DNA of 6,995 nt from Candidatus Zipacnadia bacterium (GCA_029821215.1 JALGTV010000062.1:1-6995); one strand, 5' to 3'; numbered from the stretch's first letter, positions 1 to 6,774 are shown. The notes: generated by a model from the sequence alone, not told the origin. Numbers and translations are program-made.

Positions 1-3
1 GGG

Positions 4-948
4 CTATTCAGTGCCAGGCATTGGTGCCTCGGTACTTGGGGGAGGGGAGGCCTCTTCTTCCTCTTCTTTGGTGCGGCGCAGTACAATACCAGTGATGTCC
101 TCGGCCCGGATCCAGTCGTCCTCAATGGCGATGACTGCCCGGAGGCAGCGGATATCGTCACCTTCGTCGGTCAGTACCCGCACGTTACCAGTAAGAGTTA
201 TCTGGTCTTTGAGATCCTCGTAGACCGCCTCATCAGCCCAGGCCGTCTTATCTTCCTGGACTGCCTTCAGCGGCCCATATACCAGGGCTTTCTTGACATC
301 GTCGGCGTAGTAGTACACTATCTTCTGGCCGGTAATGGTGGTTTTCTTCTCCCAGTAGTCCTGTAGTTTTTCGGGTTCTTCCTCTCCGCTGGCTTCCTCT
401 TGTTCGGAACCGGCTCCCGCCGCAGGAGACTCAGAACCCTCAGCCGACTCGGTGGCTTGCTTCTCTTCGGCTTCGGACTGCTCCTCAGTCTTTTTCTTCT
501 GGGTGACCATAGTAACATTGCCAGTGATCACCATTTTTTCTTCGTCAAAGTCAGCGGTAATGAGATCGCCGACGATAGTTGTCTCGGGATCCTGAACTTT
601 CAGATGCCCGAGGGCGCGGGCCGTCTCGTCCTGATCATTGTACCAGGCCTCATCACAGTAGAGCCGGGCATCCTCGTGCCGGAACACTACTCCGCCCGAC
701 AGATGAGCCAGTTTGGCCTTGGCATCCCAGTGAAGCTGGTCAGCGTGCTCAATATGGACTATGTCTTCTTCCTCGGGAACCTGCTTATCAGCAGTGTCAG
801 ATTCTGTTTCTTGAGGTGGCGGTGCCTCCTCATCCTTCTCGCGCGACAAGGTTGCCTGCTGCTGAGCTGGCGCTGCTGATATGAGCAGGCAGTCGGATAC
901 CACCGCGATAAGAAGCATAGCCGCAAGTAGCCACAAGTGTACTCTCAT
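4..948 (-). CDS. lptA: LptA/OstA-family periplasmic LPS transport protein with acidic insertion
   Basis: Probable periplasmic bridge protein of the Lpt pathway, which carries lipopolysaccharide from the inner-membrane LptBFGC complex to LptD in the outer membrane. The 314-residue product starts with a signal peptide (hydrophobic about residues 5-25, likely cleavage near APAQ at 27-30; Cys20 follows Asp, so a lipobox is unlikely). An acidic, Pro/Gln-rich linker (32-62) follows. The beta-strand repeats typical of the OstA/LptA fold then appear: HLSGGVVFRHEDARLYCDEA (82-101), a VGDLITADF strand (126-134), ITGNVTMV (141-148), and later ITGQKIVYYY (205-214) and LTGNVRVL (252-259). Between the two halves lies a low-complexity Glu/Ser/Ala insertion (about 151-197), and the tail (294-314) is also Glu/Pro-rich. 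The common LptA is near 180 residues, so this form is greatly enlarged. The ATG overlaps the lptC stop by four bases (ATGA), and a GGGAGGTG ribosome site lies 8 bases upstream. The stop is TAG at 4-6. lptB would be expected beyond the left edge. Family call is by strand pattern and context. Confidence 0.8.
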   Translation of the reverse strand: MRVHLWLLAAMLLIAVVSDCLLISAAPAQQQATLSREKDEEAPPPQETESDTADKQVPEEEDIVHIEHADQLHWDAKAKLAHLSGGVVFRHEDARLYCDEAWYNDQDETARALGHLKVQDPETTIVGDLITADFDEEKMVITGNVTMVTQKKKTEEQSEAEEKQATESAEGSESPAAGAGSEQEEASGEEEPEKLQDYWEKKTTITGQKIVYYYADDVKKALVYGPLKAVQEDKTAWADEAVYEDLKDQITLTGNVRVLTDEGDDIRCLRAVIAIEDDWIRAEDITGIVLRRTKEEEEEASPPPSTEAPMPGTE

Positions 949-1658
949 CCGCCCGTCACCTCCCGCAATTTCTCCTTTGCTTCTTCAACATTCAGTATCA
1001 TTTGCACATTCTGTAGAGTGAAATCAGCACTCGCTACATCGTAGCGCAGCCCCTGGCCTACCACCTTATTATTGTTGCCGGCATACATCGTCACTTGGTT
1101 GGGGCAATCCACAATGTCCTGATTTACATAGTACGTGAGGCCGGTGGTGACTATTACCACATCCCGACTGCGGAACGTCACCTCATCAGGGCAATTTATT
1201 GTCTGCTCAGCCTGCTTCCACTGGACTTTGTCGGTGGTAATGACCGAGCCACGGTATGAAACTACCCGCACATCCCCCGCGACTTGAAAGTCGCGCTGGG
1301 CCGTGTCACCGGTTACCTGTTGGGCGGTGACGCGCAGCACGGGTTTGCCCTCGGCTCCGTAGATGAGTGCTTCCTCTACGCCCTGGGCGGCGATGTTTTG
1401 CCCTCCATGAGATATCCGCAACTGCTTTAGCTGAATCTGCCATGCAAGCTGGCCATTTTCAGTATGTTTTAGTACCGGTCGCTCAACTATTACGCCGGCC
1501 TGCTGAGGTTGGGGGGGACGGGGTAACGATTGTCCAGAAGGCGTCCGCCACCTGTATACCACTGCAAAACCGGTCGCCGCCGCAATTATTAGCAGGCTCA
1601 GGCCCAGCAACTTCACATAAGATATTCTCAACCAAGTTCTTTGCGTATCCGCTCTCAC
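945..1658 (-). CDS. lptC: LptC-like inner-membrane-anchored LPS transport protein
   Basis: Probable LptC, the bitopic protein that receives lipopolysaccharide from LptBFG and passes it to LptA. The 237-residue product has a short basic N-terminus, one membrane segment (about 16-35, LLGLSLLIIAAATGFAVVY), a Pro/Gln-rich stretch (40-54) and a periplasmic beta-rich domain. It opens with VIVERPVLKHTENGQLAWQI (57-76), the pattern seen at the start of LptC domains. OstA-type strands follow (LRVTAQQVTGD, VAGDVRVVSYRGSVITTDKV). Two similar segments occur: NCPDEVTFRSRDVVIVT (155-171) and DCPNQVTMYAGNNNKVV (184-200), each led by a cysteine. The usual LptC is about 190 residues, so this one has an extra repeat or two. 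The start is GTG at 1658. The ribosome site is weak (GGGGAG 13 bases away), and the GTG overlaps by four bases (GTGA) the end of an open frame running down from the ATPase gene, so coupled initiation is possible. The stop overlaps the lptA ATG. A LptA paralogue is the main alternative, but the uncleaved-looking anchor favours LptC. Confidence 0.75.
   Translation of the reverse strand: MRADTQRTWLRISYVKLLGLSLLIIAAATGFAVVYRWRTPSGQSLPRPPQPQQAGVIVERPVLKHTENGQLAWQIQLKQLRISHGGQNIAAQGVEEALIYGAEGKPVLRVTAQQVTGDTAQRDFQVAGDVRVVSYRGSVITTDKVQWKQAEQTINCPDEVTFRSRDVVIVTTGLTYYVNQDIVDCPNQVTMYAGNNNKVVGQGLRYDVASADFTLQNVQMILNVEEAKEKLREVTGG
957..964 (-). promoter_or_regulatory. Ribosome-binding site of lptA inside the lptC 3' end
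   Basis: On the minus strand this reads GGGAGGTG and lies 8 bases before the lptA ATG, within the last codons of lptC. It fixes the lptA start at 948 and fits coupled translation of the overlapping pair. Confidence 0.7.
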
Positions 1659-1819
1659 CTTACTGAATATGCTCCCCGAACAGTGGCCTGAACAGCCAGG
1701 CTGATTATAGGCTGGTTATTTATTGGACGCCGTCGCCCATAAGCCAGTTCCTCCCCCGCCAGTTGCAGGGGTATGGGCCGCTGGGCTTGAGCAATGCGGT
1801 TATAGTTAGTGCTGGCCAC
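1655..1819 (-). CDS. Possible small protein (54 codons) overlapping the lptC start
   Basis: The 170-base gap between the ATPase stop and lptC is open in a single frame. After the ATPase TAA (1829-1831) the same frame continues for 57 sense codons to a TGA at 1655-1657, which overlaps the GTG of lptC in a GTGA. The first possible start is GTG at 1819, giving 54 residues beginning MASTNYNRIAQAQRPIPLQL and ending RGAYSVR. Composition looks protein-like and mixed, with a basic GRRRP stretch in the middle. No membrane segment, cysteine or family is recognised. There is no Shine-Dalgarno before the GTG, so translation would need reinitiation after the ATPase or read-through of its TAA. The four-base overlap with lptC argues for a real gene; the missing ribosome site argues against it. 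A tail of the ATPase cut off by a stop, or a chance open frame, are the alternatives. Confidence 0.3.
   Translation of the reverse strand: MASTNYNRIAQAQRPIPLQLAGEELAYGRRRPINNQPIISLAVQATVRGAYSVR
1704..1709 (-). promoter_or_regulatory. Possible -10 element (TATAAT) upstream of lptC
   Basis: The minus strand carries a perfect TATAAT 45 bases before the lptC GTG. No TTGACA-like hexamer lies 16-18 bases upstream (the sequence there is GC-rich) and there is no extended TG motif. This could give lptCA a promoter separate from the ATPase gene, or it could be chance. Confidence 0.25.
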
Positions 1820-1828
1820 CGGAGGTAG

Positions 1829-4800
1829 TTAGTCAGTGATGTCCAGGAGTTCCTCATCATCAAGGTCCGGGTCAGAGCCGCTCAGCCACGCCTTAAACAA
1901 CTCCTGGGTCTGTTTTTTAGTCAAAGTGTGTCCGGCCAAAGCTTCCCGCAGTTCGGCGAAATTACGCGGTATCACCGCCTTGCCCGCCAGGACGCGGTTG
2001 ACATGGCCGATAACATTGTCAGTAACGAGGGTCAGAATTTCTTTTGGACTGGGCTCGGCGGGCAATTGGGCTACTTTATGTAATTTGTCCGGGATGTCGC
2101 CGCGGCGGGGCAGGGCAGCCGCATAGGTGGTTAGTTGTTGACGAAATTGAGGCTCACTGAGAACTTGGGCATATTCACGCAGTCCGGCCCGTATCGCCTC
2201 CTTGAGCTCCTCGACGGGAGGCAATTGGATTTCTTCTCCCAGAGCCAAGCCGCACGCCGGGCAGATGGGGCGGTGATCCAGAGCCGCTGCCAAGTCTGGA
2301 TATGTACACCGCCGATCTGCGTAGCTATCAATCAGTTGCGCCACTCGGGAGGCAGTGTGCTCTACTTCTATATCCAGGCGCTCAAGCTGGGCCAGGGCTC
2401 GATATTCACCGCTGGAGAGCAATGCTCGGTACTGATCAAATACCGGATTGCGGTATACCTGATTGTGCCAGGCCAGATACTGGCGTTTGAAAGCGGTTAG
2501 AAATCGCTGCAAATAGCGGCGAAAGGCCAGTTGTTGCCCAATCATCTCTTCGCCGCTTTCTATCAGCTCGATAAGGCTTTGGCGCCGTTTCCCCAACTCT
2601 GAGGCATCCGCTATCTGCAGCTCCGGGCTGTCAATATATTCCTTCACGGTCGTGAGCAGCGGCCCTACCTCATCCAAGAAATCTTCCAGGTCATCAATCC
2701 GCTGCAACAGTGAAGAAAGCAGCCCAAGGCCGTGGCTATTGCTCATGTACGGCTCCAGCCGGGATACAAATTCGCTAAGCCCGACGGTGGCATGTTTGTG
2801 GGCATCAATCATCTGGAAGAACTCAACAGCGTCGCTAATGTCAGTGAAAGATTGCTGCCATTTTTCCGGCCGCTGGCCCAGGGACTGGCATAGATGCTGG
2901 AGCTTGCCTTGCAACTCCTCCAGGCCGGTGAGCTGCTGGTCGCGGTTGATGAGGAGTTGTTCCCAGATGTCTTGTTGTACTGCATAGTCAGGTCCAGGAA
3001 TACCGGTGCCCAGCAGGGTGCGGGCCAGGCGGCTGAGCACCTGCCAGGTACTTAAGGGCAATAACGGGGGCCGGGCAATGAACTGCACTTTGTTGCTGAA
3101 CGGAGTCCCAATATCCTCAAATCGCAGTGGCTGGCGCTCTTCGTCTAAGGCCACCAAGTATCCCAGTCGCACCAGCACCGCTACGGCTAATTCAAACAGC
3201 CACGGGGGCAGACCCATAGGCGATTTCAGCAGGTGCTGGGCCAGGTCCGGACACGATAGCGGTCGCCCCTGCTCATGTTCAGCCGCCTGGTCTCGCTGAC
3301 GGATCAATCGGATGATTTCCTGGGCCACAGGACTGCGCTTGATCTGCAGGTGGATAGTGTGATTCTCATAGGTCACCAGTCCCAGAGGTGTCAGGAAAGC
3401 CTCGCACAACTCATGCAGAGTGGATTCGGGTTCAGCAGACAGAGGCGCCTCGGCAATCACCTCACTGATTAAGCGGTTTATTTGCTCCTGGCTGGTAACC
3501 AGCCGTCGCGGCGCGAGGGCCGGGAAGTCGGGAAACACAGCATTCCAAGCAGGACGGCTTGCCGTGGCCAGGCTCGCCGTCCAGTCACCCCGACAAGTAC
3601 TCAATTGCTGGGAGGTAACGGTCTCGCCGGTCAGAGTCATTACCTGCCCTTCATAATAAGCCTGCTGAGATAGCTGACGAACCTGGTTGTCCAGGGTCAT
3701 CCGTTCTTCCAGCAGGCGGCTGCGCCAGGCCGCTTGCAAGTCTGCCTCAGGAGCTGGCTCATGCAGCAACTCGTGGCAAGCCACACACTGCTTGACCATA
3801 TCAATTTCCTGAACAGTTAAAGCCCGAGGAATCCACGCCAGCAACCCCGCCGCCCACCGCGACTTTGGCCTCGAGGATTGCGCCTTATTCCAGGCTGTTA
3901 GTTGAGCATCACACTGGTGGAGCTCAGCCATAAATAGCCGAGCATCCTCAACGGTGCTGGGATCATTCAATTCATTTATACAGGTAGCTATCTGGGCGAC
4001 GGTCAATGTGCTCAGGTTGGCCGTTTCCACGCTGACGGTCCGGTAACTGTTCTCCCATATCACTTCCTCTAACTGCGGACGAGATAAGGAGGCCAACGGC
4101 CAACTGGGGCTGTCACTGCAAGCCACTATGCGCCGCCATAGGCGGGGATCATCATCAGCCAGAGTGGCCTTTAGTGCATTCAGCCGGCGGCGGACAAGTT
4201 GAGTTAGACTGGTGCTGGCGTCAACCAGGTAGGCTGATGAACCCGGAGCTGGACCCCGGCGCACATCCACATAACTGCCCATCAACCGGATCGTCTCCAG
4301 CAATTGCTCAGCCTGGGCGGTGTCAATGCGACAACTGCCCTCCTCCGTCAGCCCCAAACACTCAGCTATTAGGGAGACCGAGGCCGATATATTGGCCAGC
4401 CGCAACACTATTAGGCACCGGACTAAGGCGGAGGCCAGGGTGGGATTCTCCGGAGCTATTTGGTCGGCATTGCGCTGGTAGAAAGCGTCTACTTCGGTAA
4501 AGTAGGGAGCTGCTTCGGGGTGAGATTCCAGTACTGAGCCAAGGAAGCTGAAAATCTCCACCGGCCCCAGGAGCTGTCGGCGGTCACGTTCCAGATAATT
4601 ACTCAGGCCGCCTCGCTTGCTGGGGGCCGCCGCGAACCGCGCTAATCCATCAGCACTTCCCAGATACCTGTGCACTACCGTCTCTAAGCTATGACTGGCC
4701 ACCGGGTGAAGCGGATAGGAGTCTACCAGTTCCGCCAGATCAAAAGTCGTCTCCCCAAAGGCGGCCTCATAAGCCTGGTGGGCGTCTGCGACGGTTTGCT

Positions 4801-5884
4801 GGACACTTTCTCCGTCATCTTCCGAAATTAGACGCTGATGGGCCACCTTGTGCATCTGGGCCGCAGACAGCTTCAGAGCTGGGTCGTATAGCGTACGTAT
4901 GCTGCTCAGCAAATATGGCTCCAAGCCGGCAATTTGCTCGAAACTCTCTTGCAACACGGCCACCAGATAAAGTGGTTCAATCTTGCACCGCTGACCTAAG
5001 AATTCCAGAAAACCACAGTCGTTGCGCACCGCTTTGAAGTCAACACTGCCTAAAAAGCCCGACAGGTCATCCACTAACCATACCACCCCGCCCCACTTCT
5101 GCTCAGCGACTATCTGGGAGAGGCGCGAGAGCCGTTCGGTCCGCGACTGGCGAAAGTCCAGGGGATACCCCAGCTCCTGGGCAACCTGACGAGCAATAGC
5201 CACTGCCTCGGTAGGCTGACGCTGGAGCAACTGGTCAAAAGTAGTATAGCCGCCGGGATGGTCTCGTGCCTTGCCATTCAACTGGGCCCCATAACGGGGG
5301 ACGATGTGCCGTCGGATCAGACTTACGGCGTAAGATTGCTGGGAAAGAGAAACATCCAGGTTATACTTGGGCCGGGATAGTTCCTGCTCAGTGCAATCAA
5401 ATATGATGTCCTCAAGATGCTCCCGATCACCACGGTGCTCGTCTAAGGGGACAGGTACCACCAACAGTGGTGGCTGGTGGCGGATTTGCTCTGTCAGGTC
5501 CCGAAATTGGGGGTGGGTATTCACAAAAGCTGAACAGGCGGGGGGATATTCCAGCAGCAGCGCGATCACAGTCAGCAGATGCGACTTACCGGAGCGAGCC
5601 GGGCCTTGAACCAGCATTGCACTGCCCTGGTTGCTACCAACTCGGCTCAGAGTGGCCATGATGGCCCGCAGGGCTTCTTCGGCTTCGTCTTGGTCAGCAA
5701 TATACTCGCCCAGTAGCTCCTCCAGTTGCCCGGCAACCGGGAGCGACAACTCGGTACCGTCTCGCTCCAAAGCCTCGCGCAGCGCCGCAAGATCACTTAA
5801 TGATATCGAGCGAGGAAGTACGTGGACACTGATGACGTCCCCAATTGTGCTGGCCAAGAGTATCTCACCTGCCCCGCAGGTCAA
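1829..5884 (-). CDS. Large P-loop ATPase, DUF6079/PglY/BrxC-like
   Basis: Large cytoplasmic ATPase of about 1351 residues. No signal peptide or membrane segment is seen. Walker A is GPARSGKS (94-101) and Walker B is VVWLVDD (267-273), with Asp where most relatives have the catalytic Glu. A sensor-like strand LYLVAVLQESFEQ (305-317) and a SYPLHP motif (389-394) follow. A long, mostly helical region leads to FKRQYLAWH (1132-1140), then Cys1193 and CPACG (1208-1212), a likely zinc knuckle; the tail is acidic. This order matches, from memory of the family, DUF6079-type proteins, a group that includes PglY of BREX type 2 and resembles BrxC. Those ATPases act in phage defence, but the substrate and partners here are unknown and no defence partner is in the window. 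Start is uncertain: TTG at 5884; TTG at 5857, which has AGGTGAG six bases before it; or, with a frameshift, the ATG at 5940. Stop is TAA. The open frame and lptC follow downstream on the same strand. Confidence 0.75.
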   Translation of the reverse strand: MTCGAGEILLASTIGDVISVHVLPRSISLSDLAALREALERDGTELSLPVAGQLEELLGEYIADQDEAEEALRAIMATLSRVGSNQGSAMLVQGPARSGKSHLLTVIALLLEYPPACSAFVNTHPQFRDLTEQIRHQPPLLVVPVPLDEHRGDREHLEDIIFDCTEQELSRPKYNLDVSLSQQSYAVSLIRRHIVPRYGAQLNGKARDHPGGYTTFDQLLQRQPTEAVAIARQVAQELGYPLDFRQSRTERLSRLSQIVAEQKWGGVVWLVDDLSGFLGSVDFKAVRNDCGFLEFLGQRCKIEPLYLVAVLQESFEQIAGLEPYLLSSIRTLYDPALKLSAAQMHKVAHQRLISEDDGESVQQTVADAHQAYEAAFGETTFDLAELVDSYPLHPVASHSLETVVHRYLGSADGLARFAAAPSKRGGLSNYLERDRRQLLGPVEIFSFLGSVLESHPEAAPYFTEVDAFYQRNADQIAPENPTLASALVRCLIVLRLANISASVSLIAECLGLTEEGSCRIDTAQAEQLLETIRLMGSYVDVRRGPAPGSSAYLVDASTSLTQLVRRRLNALKATLADDDPRLWRRIVACSDSPSWPLASLSRPQLEEVIWENSYRTVSVETANLSTLTVAQIATCINELNDPSTVEDARLFMAELHQCDAQLTAWNKAQSSRPKSRWAAGLLAWIPRALTVQEIDMVKQCVACHELLHEPAPEADLQAAWRSRLLEERMTLDNQVRQLSQQAYYEGQVMTLTGETVTSQQLSTCRGDWTASLATASRPAWNAVFPDFPALAPRRLVTSQEQINRLISEVIAEAPLSAEPESTLHELCEAFLTPLGLVTYENHTIHLQIKRSPVAQEIIRLIRQRDQAAEHEQGRPLSCPDLAQHLLKSPMGLPPWLFELAVAVLVRLGYLVALDEERQPLRFEDIGTPFSNKVQFIARPPLLPLSTWQVLSRLARTLLGTGIPGPDYAVQQDIWEQLLINRDQQLTGLEELQGKLQHLCQSLGQRPEKWQQSFTDISDAVEFFQMIDAHKHATVGLSEFVSRLEPYMSNSHGLGLLSSLLQRIDDLEDFLDEVGPLLTTVKEYIDSPELQIADASELGKRRQSLIELIESGEEMIGQQLAFRRYLQRFLTAFKRQYLAWHNQVYRNPVFDQYRALLSSGEYRALAQLERLDIEVEHTASRVAQLIDSYADRRCTYPDLAAALDHRPICPACGLALGEEIQLPPVEELKEAIRAGLREYAQVLSEPQFRQQLTTYAAALPRRGDIPDKLHKVAQLPAEPSPKEILTLVTDNVIGHVNRVLAGKAVIPRNFAELREALAGHTLTKKQTQELFKAWLSGSDPDLDDEELLDITD

Positions 5885-5940
5885 TAGGTATACCTGGTAT
5901 TGCTTCCCACGGCATTGTGACTGCTAAGTTCCTCGCGCAT
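5881..5940 (-). CDS. 19-codon leader ORF or frameshifted N-terminus of the ATPase
   Basis: An ATG at 5940, seven bases after a near-perfect ribosome site, opens a frame of 19 residues (MREELSSHNAVGSNTRYTY) that ends in a TGA overlapping the ATPase TTG start as TTGA. The ATPase frame itself is open upstream of that TTG to a TAG at 5924-5926, but has no ATG, GTG or TTG there. It would read GKQYQVYLLTCGAGEILL, which looks like coding sequence. Changing frame by one base in the GTGGGAAG stretch (about 5903-5910) would give a continuous MREELSSHNAVGKQYQVYLL. So this is either a coupled leader peptide, a programmed frameshift, a disabling mutation, or a sequencing error. The sequence alone cannot decide between them. 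Confidence 0.45.
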   Translation of the reverse strand: MREELSSHNAVGSNTRYTY

Positions 5941-5947
5941 ATTCAAA

Positions 5948-5953
5948 CTCCTT
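5948..5953 (-). promoter_or_regulatory. Strong ribosome-binding site ahead of the ATPase region
   Basis: The minus strand reads AAGGAG within GGAAGGAGTT, seven bases before the ATG at 5940. It is the best ribosome site near the ATPase 5' end. It points to the ATG at 5940, not the TTG at 5884, as the place where ribosomes load. Confidence 0.7.
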
Positions 5954-6104
5954 CCTGGTCTGGCAAAAAGAAGGATTTGTCAATTAAGTAGAGAATATTG
6001 CCCATAATCAGGTTCCAACTATTGGCTTAATACGCACCATATAGTCATAGCCATCGCCAATCAATTGGTTTGTATCACGCACCAGATATTTGTTACTCCG
6101 ACAC
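5954..6104. other. Divergent intergenic region between the ATPase gene and the membrane-protein gene
   Basis: This AT-richer stretch must hold promoters for both directions, but no hexamer pair has ideal spacing. On the plus strand, CATAAT (6003-6008) and TATAGT (6040-6045) are plausible -10 boxes without a well-placed -35. On the minus strand, TATTCT (5992-5997) lies 15 bases after TTGGAA (6013-6018). A minus-strand TTGACA (5978-5983) is too close to the ribosome site to serve the ATPase gene. No RNA gene or terminator was seen. Confidence 0.4.
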
Positions 6105-6110
6105 GAGGTG
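6105..6110 (+). promoter_or_regulatory. Ribosome-binding site deciding the start at 6118
   Basis: GAGGTG lies seven bases before the ATG at 6118. It favours this ATG over the in-frame TTG at 6070, whose extra 16 residues (polar, with two cysteines) do not look like the start of a membrane protein. Confidence 0.65.
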
Positions 6111-6117
6111 TCTGCCG

Positions 6118-6774
6118 ATGACAAAAGTAGTAGGTGTGTTGATTATATTATGTGCATTGGTCTATCTCGGCGTAACTTTGGTAGACTTCACGCCCAAATA
6201 TGGAGCAGTGCCCGCTATTAACCAAAACCAGGACCAGCTCGATATAACTACCAGCACAACTAATCTGCGGTTCCACATAGCGCTCCCCTTAGTACTGGAT
6301 ATTATCATCATTGGCTTATTGGGGATAGTAAGTTGGCACCTAATTACTTCGGAGACGCAGCAGTATGCCTATGCTGTCGCCTTAGCGGTACTAATAGTAG
6401 CATCGGTAGTCATTCGGCTGACCCCCATTGTGCCCTATACTACTGCCCGGGTGTCACCAGGTGCATTTTTCTTTGGCAGTCGGGTAATAGTTTCAGTGGC
6501 CGCCGATACCACCTCGGGCTGGGTCATTATTCCTCCTCGTGAAAACCAGCGGGTGGCTGTAACTGAAGTTTACACCGACACGAGTCTGATCGGTAGCAAG
6601 GAGATAGCTCTCGACTTCAGCAAGAGTCAATCAGCGCTCCAGCAATACCTCAAGTCGCAACCACCGGTCTCGCTATTAGGCAGTATGAATGGGACCAGGG
6701 TCCTGGCGGTAGGCAAGGATCTGTATACCGTCCCCTGCGTGAAGGTTTTCCAAGTTCAGCAGGCCGGTCAATAA
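6118..6774 (+). CDS. Unrecognised membrane protein with three predicted transmembrane segments
   Basis: A 218-residue protein of unknown function. Hydrophobic segments are seen at about 4-21 (VVGVLIILCALVYLGVTL), 55-74 (ALPLVLDIIIIGLLGIVSWH) and 84-101 (AYAVALAVLIVASVVIRL). A Thr/Asn/Asp-rich loop of about 30 residues lies between the first two. The remaining 115 residues form a soluble, beta-rich-looking domain with SRVIVSVAADTTSGWVIIPP (121-140) and VAVTEVYTDTSLIGSKEIAL (147-166). A single Cys207 lies near the end, and no catalytic motif stands out. With three spans, the two termini should lie on opposite sides of the membrane. The first half is rich in ATA and TTA codons and more AT-rich than lptCA or the ATPase gene, though membrane proteins often differ this way. 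It is divergent from the ATPase gene, and the next plus-strand gene begins about 180 bases downstream. The start at 6118 is chosen for its ribosome site. That it is a real gene is likely; its role is unknown. Confidence 0.75.
   Translation: MTKVVGVLIILCALVYLGVTLVDFTPKYGAVPAINQNQDQLDITTSTTNLRFHIALPLVLDIIIIGLLGIVSWHLITSETQQYAYAVALAVLIVASVVIRLTPIVPYTTARVSPGAFFFGSRVIVSVAADTTSGWVIIPPRENQRVAVTEVYTDTSLIGSKEIALDFSKSQSALQQYLKSQPPVSLLGSMNGTRVLAVGKDLYTVPCVKVFQVQQAGQ

Noticed and set aside
400..879. A 159-codon plus-strand frame opposite lptA
   Set aside because: It is antisense to a gene with a clear signal peptide and OstA repeats; its sequence is biased (Leu/Arg-rich) and it has no ribosome site or recognisable domain.
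889..891. Cys20 of LptA as a lipobox cysteine
   Set aside because: It is preceded by Val-Ser-Asp; Asp at -1 does not fit a lipobox, and a normal signal peptidase site follows.
1686..1701. GCCTG / CAGGC inverted repeat as a terminator between the ATPase gene and lptC
   Set aside because: The stem is only 5 bp with no T-run on the minus strand, so it does not fit an intrinsic terminator.
1803..1833. Direct repeat TAGTTAGT (1803-1810 and 1826-1833)
   Set aside because: Two 8-base copies 23 bases apart around the ATPase stop; too short and simple to mean more than chance.
2135..2500. A 121-codon plus-strand frame inside the ATPase gene
   Set aside because: It lies opposite the conserved zinc-motif region of the ATPase; long antisense frames are expected there from codon bias.
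5978..5983. Perfect TTGACA on the minus strand as the ATPase -35 box
   Set aside because: Its -10 position would fall at about 5955-5960, next to the ribosome site and without TATAAT similarity.
6070..6117. Upstream TTG start for the membrane protein, adding 16 residues
   Set aside because: The extra residues are polar with two cysteines, whereas the ATG at 6118 has GAGGTG at ideal spacing and begins directly with the hydrophobic segment.
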